From Spirochaetia bacterium (GTDB lineage: Bacteria; Spirochaetota; Leptospiria; Leptospirales; Leptonemataceae), in NCBI GenBank assembly GCA_029880625.1, contig JAOUOA010000119.1, forward strand, positions 1 to 7,551: a stretch of DNA of 7,551 nt. The letters are read 5' to 3'. Below, piece by piece: positions 5,262 through 7,551 of this stretch; the stretch's first letter is position 1; each line of letters starts with the position of its first letter. A program made the position numbers and the translations under genes. The notes under the pieces were generated by a model. The model had not been told where the DNA came from and made no database searches. It saw only the letters and a program-made list of their open reading frames with translations.

Positions 5262-6824
5262 ATGAAATTTATTCATTTCAAACTGGCTAGAAAGCTGGTA
5301 ATTCTGATGGCCTCACTTCTGATTATTATATTTTTTCAGCTTTTTGTTTTTTGGTACAGTATAAATACAATTTCCTCAGATATAAAAGAACTGTCAGAAA
5401 TTGAATATCCCATTCAAATGAAATCCAAGGAACTTCAGCTTTCAACAATTCAGGTACAACAATGGCTGTCTGATATCAGTGCAACAAGAGCAAGGGATGG
5501 ACTTGATGATGGATTTGCTGAGGCAGAAAAAAGTGCAAAACTCTTTTATGTTCTGTTAAATGAACTTCAGCTTCTTGAAGGCAATACAGCAGAACTGAAT
5601 GGACTTTCCAGATCATTTGATGAATATTATCATACAGGAAAAAAAATGGCATCTTTTTATATTTCTGACGGTCCCGGGTCAGGAAATCAATACATGCCTG
5701 AATTTGACAGAACAGCGCTGGATATTAACAGCAGACTGAATAAAGTTCAGGAAATGTCGCAAAAGCAGGTAGAAGAGTCCCTTTCAAAGCAGAAAAATCA
5801 CCTGTTTCAGATGAAACTGTTATTTTTTATTTCATCAGGATTATTGTTTGCATTTACTTTAATATTTTTATTAATGCAGAAAAATATTTTACTGCAGCTG
5901 GGCGCCGATCCGATCCAGGTGACACGCATTGCAAATGATATCGCTGAAGGAAGACTGGATACGGAATTGGAAAAGGAGCATTACACAGGTATTATGGGAT
6001 CAATGATTCAAATGAGAAAAAAACTGACTTCCATCGCAACCGATATTCTGACCTCATCGGAAGCTCTTGCTATCGGAGCAGATAATTTGTCTGCTACAGC
6101 ATTTTCCTTAAGCCAATCCGCATCAGAACAGGCAGGCAGCGTTGAGGAAATAAGCGCTTCTCTGGATAGAATGCAGCATCTGGTAAGCAGCAACAGTGAA
6201 ATCGCTGAGAAAACGAATATAAATGCAAGAAAGGTTTCAGGCGAAGCCATGGAGGGTGATGATGCTTTTCAAAATACGATATTTGCAATGCATGAAATCG
6301 CTGAAGAGATTAAAATTATAAATGATTTAGCTTATCAGACGAATCTGCTCGCACTGAATGCTGCTATTGAAGCGGCGCGTGCAGGTGATAATGGGAAAGG
6401 TTTTTCGGTTGTTGCCTCCGAAGTCAGGAAACTGGCAGAAAAAAGCCAGGGGGCTGCGAACAAAATTGATTCAGTTGCCGGAGCAAGCGTGGAGATAGCA
6501 GAAAAAGCTGGAAAATTATTACGAGGAATTGCTCCTTCGATTCGCAAGACTGCAGATTTAATTGAAGAAATTGCTGAGTCTTCAATAGAACAGGCCTCCG
6601 GGATCAAACAGTTGAATCAGGCTATGCTTCAGCATGATAGAATTGTACAGCAAAATGCTTCATCATCTGAAATTCTGGCCGGTACTGCAGAAGCAACCAG
6701 CATTCAGGCTGAAAATTTGCGAAAGATTGTATCTTTTTTTAAATTAAACAAAAAAGCTGGCGGTGAAACAATAACGCTTAATCTGAAGAAGAGAAAGAAA
6801 AAAGCCAATATATTGCTAGGATAA
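5262..6824 (+). CDS. Methyl-accepting chemotaxis protein (transmembrane chemoreceptor)
   Basis: The 520-residue protein has the classical topology: a basic N-terminus, TM1 (about 12-32), a periplasmic sensor (about 33-184), TM2 (about 186-206), a HAMP domain (about 207-258, including LGADPIQVTRIANDIAEGRLD) and a long helical signalling hairpin. The sensor is predicted mainly helical, consistent with a four-helix-bundle ligand domain; it contains QVQQWLSDISATRARDGLDDG (65-84), a segment I associate with a broad group of environmental MCPs. The ligand is unknown. The highly conserved tip, which binds CheA and CheW, is at about 351-392 (INDLAYQTNLLALNAAIEAA, GKGFSVVASEVRKLAEKS). The C-terminus is basic (KKRKKK near 509-514) and lacks an NWETF-type CheR/CheB tether. 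The start is supported by AGGCGG at 5251-5256, five bases before the ATG. The gene begins a new unit after the fba terminator. No che or fla genes are in the window. Confidence 0.95.
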   Translation: MKFIHFKLARKLVILMASLLIIIFFQLFVFWYSINTISSDIKELSEIEYPIQMKSKELQLSTIQVQQWLSDISATRARDGLDDGFAEAEKSAKLFYVLLNELQLLEGNTAELNGLSRSFDEYYHTGKKMASFYISDGPGSGNQYMPEFDRTALDINSRLNKVQEMSQKQVEESLSKQKNHLFQMKLLFFISSGLLFAFTLIFLLMQKNILLQLGADPIQVTRIANDIAEGRLDTELEKEHYTGIMGSMIQMRKKLTSIATDILTSSEALAIGADNLSATAFSLSQSASEQAGSVEEISASLDRMQHLVSSNSEIAEKTNINARKVSGEAMEGDDAFQNTIFAMHEIAEEIKIINDLAYQTNLLALNAAIEAARAGDNGKGFSVVASEVRKLAEKSQGAANKIDSVAGASVEIAEKAGKLLRGIAPSIRKTADLIEEIAESSIEQASGIKQLNQAMLQHDRIVQQNASSSEILAGTAEATSIQAENLRKIVSFFKLNKKAGGETITLNLKKRKKKANILLG

Positions 6825-6885
6825 ACTAAAATTGGCATTGGAAAAAAGATTGCCTGAAATTCCATACATTAAATAATCCGGGTTT

Positions 6886-7524
6886 ATGAGCTGCAGACAG
6901 TGTACAGGCGTGAAGCGTCTTTTTGATGATAAAACAGCAAAAAAAGAGCTTAAGCGCTACAGAAAAAAAGGCCCTTCAAAAACAACGCGGATTCTTCTTG
7001 ATTTTATTATAAAAGAAAATGCAGAAACGAAAACTCTTCTTGATATCGGCGGAGGCGTAGGAGCTGTTCAACATGGCCTGTTTGAAGCCGGTATTTCAAA
7101 AAGCACAGATGTTGATGCTTCGATTTCCTATCTTAATGCTGCAAAAAAACTTTCTGAGGAAAAGGGAAGTTTCGATCAATCCGAATTTGTAGAAGGTGAT
7201 TTTACTGACGAAACGATTCAGCCTGAACCGGCTGACATTGTAACTCTTGACCGTGTCATTTGCTGTTATGATGAAATGGAAAAACTTGTAGGCAAATCTT
7301 CTTCTCTTGCCGGAAAAATTTACGGTGTCGTATATCCCAGAGAAACATGGTATGTCTATGCAGGACATTATTTATCAAAATTTCTCATGTTTATGATTTG
7401 TCATCCATTCAGAATGTATGTGCATCCGCATAGAGATGTTGATCGTATAATTCAAAAGAATGGTTTTTTAAGAAAATATCATGGACAATCATTTTTCTGG
7501 CGTATTGATGTGTATGTGAAGTGA
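6886..7524 (+). CDS. Class I SAM-dependent methyltransferase, substrate unknown
   Basis: The 212-residue protein has a Rossmann-type SAM site: motif I LLDIGGGVG (51-59), an acidic strand-2 end STDVDAS (73-79, D75/D77), GDF (104-106) and a motif IV-like ADIVTLDRVICCYDEM (116-131). The N-terminus carries a CxxC pair (C3, C6) followed by a basic segment (ELKRYRKKGPSKTTR, 21-35) that I recall from an uncharacterised family of small bacterial methyltransferases. Near the C-terminus, HYLSKFLMFMICHPFRMYVHPH (161-182) is hydrophobic and histidine-rich and may form the substrate pocket. It is not CheR (the MCP methylase): length and N-terminal features differ. It follows the MCP by 61 bases with no terminator seen, so co-transcription is possible. 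ATG 6886 has no clear Shine-Dalgarno sequence. The substrate cannot be assigned. Confidence 0.85.
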   Translation: MSCRQCTGVKRLFDDKTAKKELKRYRKKGPSKTTRILLDFIIKENAETKTLLDIGGGVGAVQHGLFEAGISKSTDVDASISYLNAAKKLSEEKGSFDQSEFVEGDFTDETIQPEPADIVTLDRVICCYDEMEKLVGKSSSLAGKIYGVVYPRETWYVYAGHYLSKFLMFMICHPFRMYVHPHRDVDRIIQKNGFLRKYHGQSFFWRIDVYVK

Positions 7525-7530
7525 ACGCGG

Positions 7531-7551
7531 ATGAAACAATTAAAAGGATGC
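7531..7551 (+). CDS. Possible start of a further gene, cut by the right edge
   Basis: After the methyltransferase stop (7522-7524) an ATG at 7531 opens MKQLKGC, which runs off the window. A competing start is the GTG at 7521, which overlaps the stop codon (GTGA) and reads MNADETIKRM when initiated with Met. The GTGA overlap would suggest translational coupling. Only 7-10 codons are visible, so neither the frame nor the product can be decided. Confidence 0.25.

Noticed and set aside
6804..6836. GCCAAT/ATTGGC inverted repeat at the end of the MCP gene as a terminator
   Set aside because: The stem is six bases with a 21-base loop and there is no T-run after it, so it does not qualify as an intrinsic terminator.
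1..7551. A previously undescribed multi-gene system
   Set aside because: Nearly every gene belongs to a known housekeeping or signalling family. There are no mobile-element, defence or biosynthetic cluster hallmarks. Interest is limited to regulatory structures, the RecD tail and two proteins with unassigned roles.

Overview
The window is AT-rich and gene-dense. All recognisable genes lie on the + strand, and none is obviously recently acquired. Together they suggest a motile Gram-negative-type bacterium. gmhB points to ADP-heptose synthesis for a lipopolysaccharide core, sanA is an envelope gene of Gram-negatives, recD implies a RecBCD recombination nuclease, and a transmembrane methyl-accepting protein implies chemotaxis. 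The aldolase is of the class II type-B (CbbA-like) subgroup common in proteobacteria. I would consider Desulfobacterota, other proteobacteria or a spirochaete, but cannot choose from the sequence alone.

Layout: (1) 1-848, the C-terminal part of RecD, cut by the left edge. (2) 849-1113, an AT-rich spacer with no convincing gene. (3) 1129-1785, a SanA-family (DUF218) membrane-anchored protein. (4) 1786-2051, a spacer holding a possible 15-codon ORF, a TATAAT box and a small hairpin. (5) 2052-2642, a single-receiver response regulator with an unrecognised C-terminal extension. (6) 2686-3294, the essential ribosome-assembly GTPase EngB/YsxC. (7) 3361-3891, the heptose-bisphosphate phosphatase GmhB. 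(8) 3961-5025, class II fructose-bisphosphate aldolase, closed by a strong intrinsic terminator at 5058-5091. (9) 5262-6824, a methyl-accepting chemotaxis protein. (10) 6886-7524, a SAM-dependent methyltransferase. (11) The right edge may hold the first codons of another gene.

The genes do not form one pathway. They are mostly housekeeping functions: DNA repair, envelope, ribosome assembly, LPS precursor synthesis, central carbon metabolism, signalling. The fba terminator separates the left group from the MCP and methyltransferase. I see no tRNA, rRNA, CRISPR array, insertion sequence, prophage or defence island, and nothing that amounts to a new multi-gene system.

The most interesting structure is at the starts of genes. 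Perfect short inverted repeats lie at or just before the starts of sanA, the response regulator, engB and fba. At engB the start codon lies in the loop of a GC-rich hairpin followed by a T-rich run, so a terminator-like element overlaps the first codons. Several genes also lack a visible Shine-Dalgarno sequence, while fba and the MCP have clear ones. A second point is the RecD C-terminus, which ends in a possible sliding-clamp-binding motif (QYDLF).
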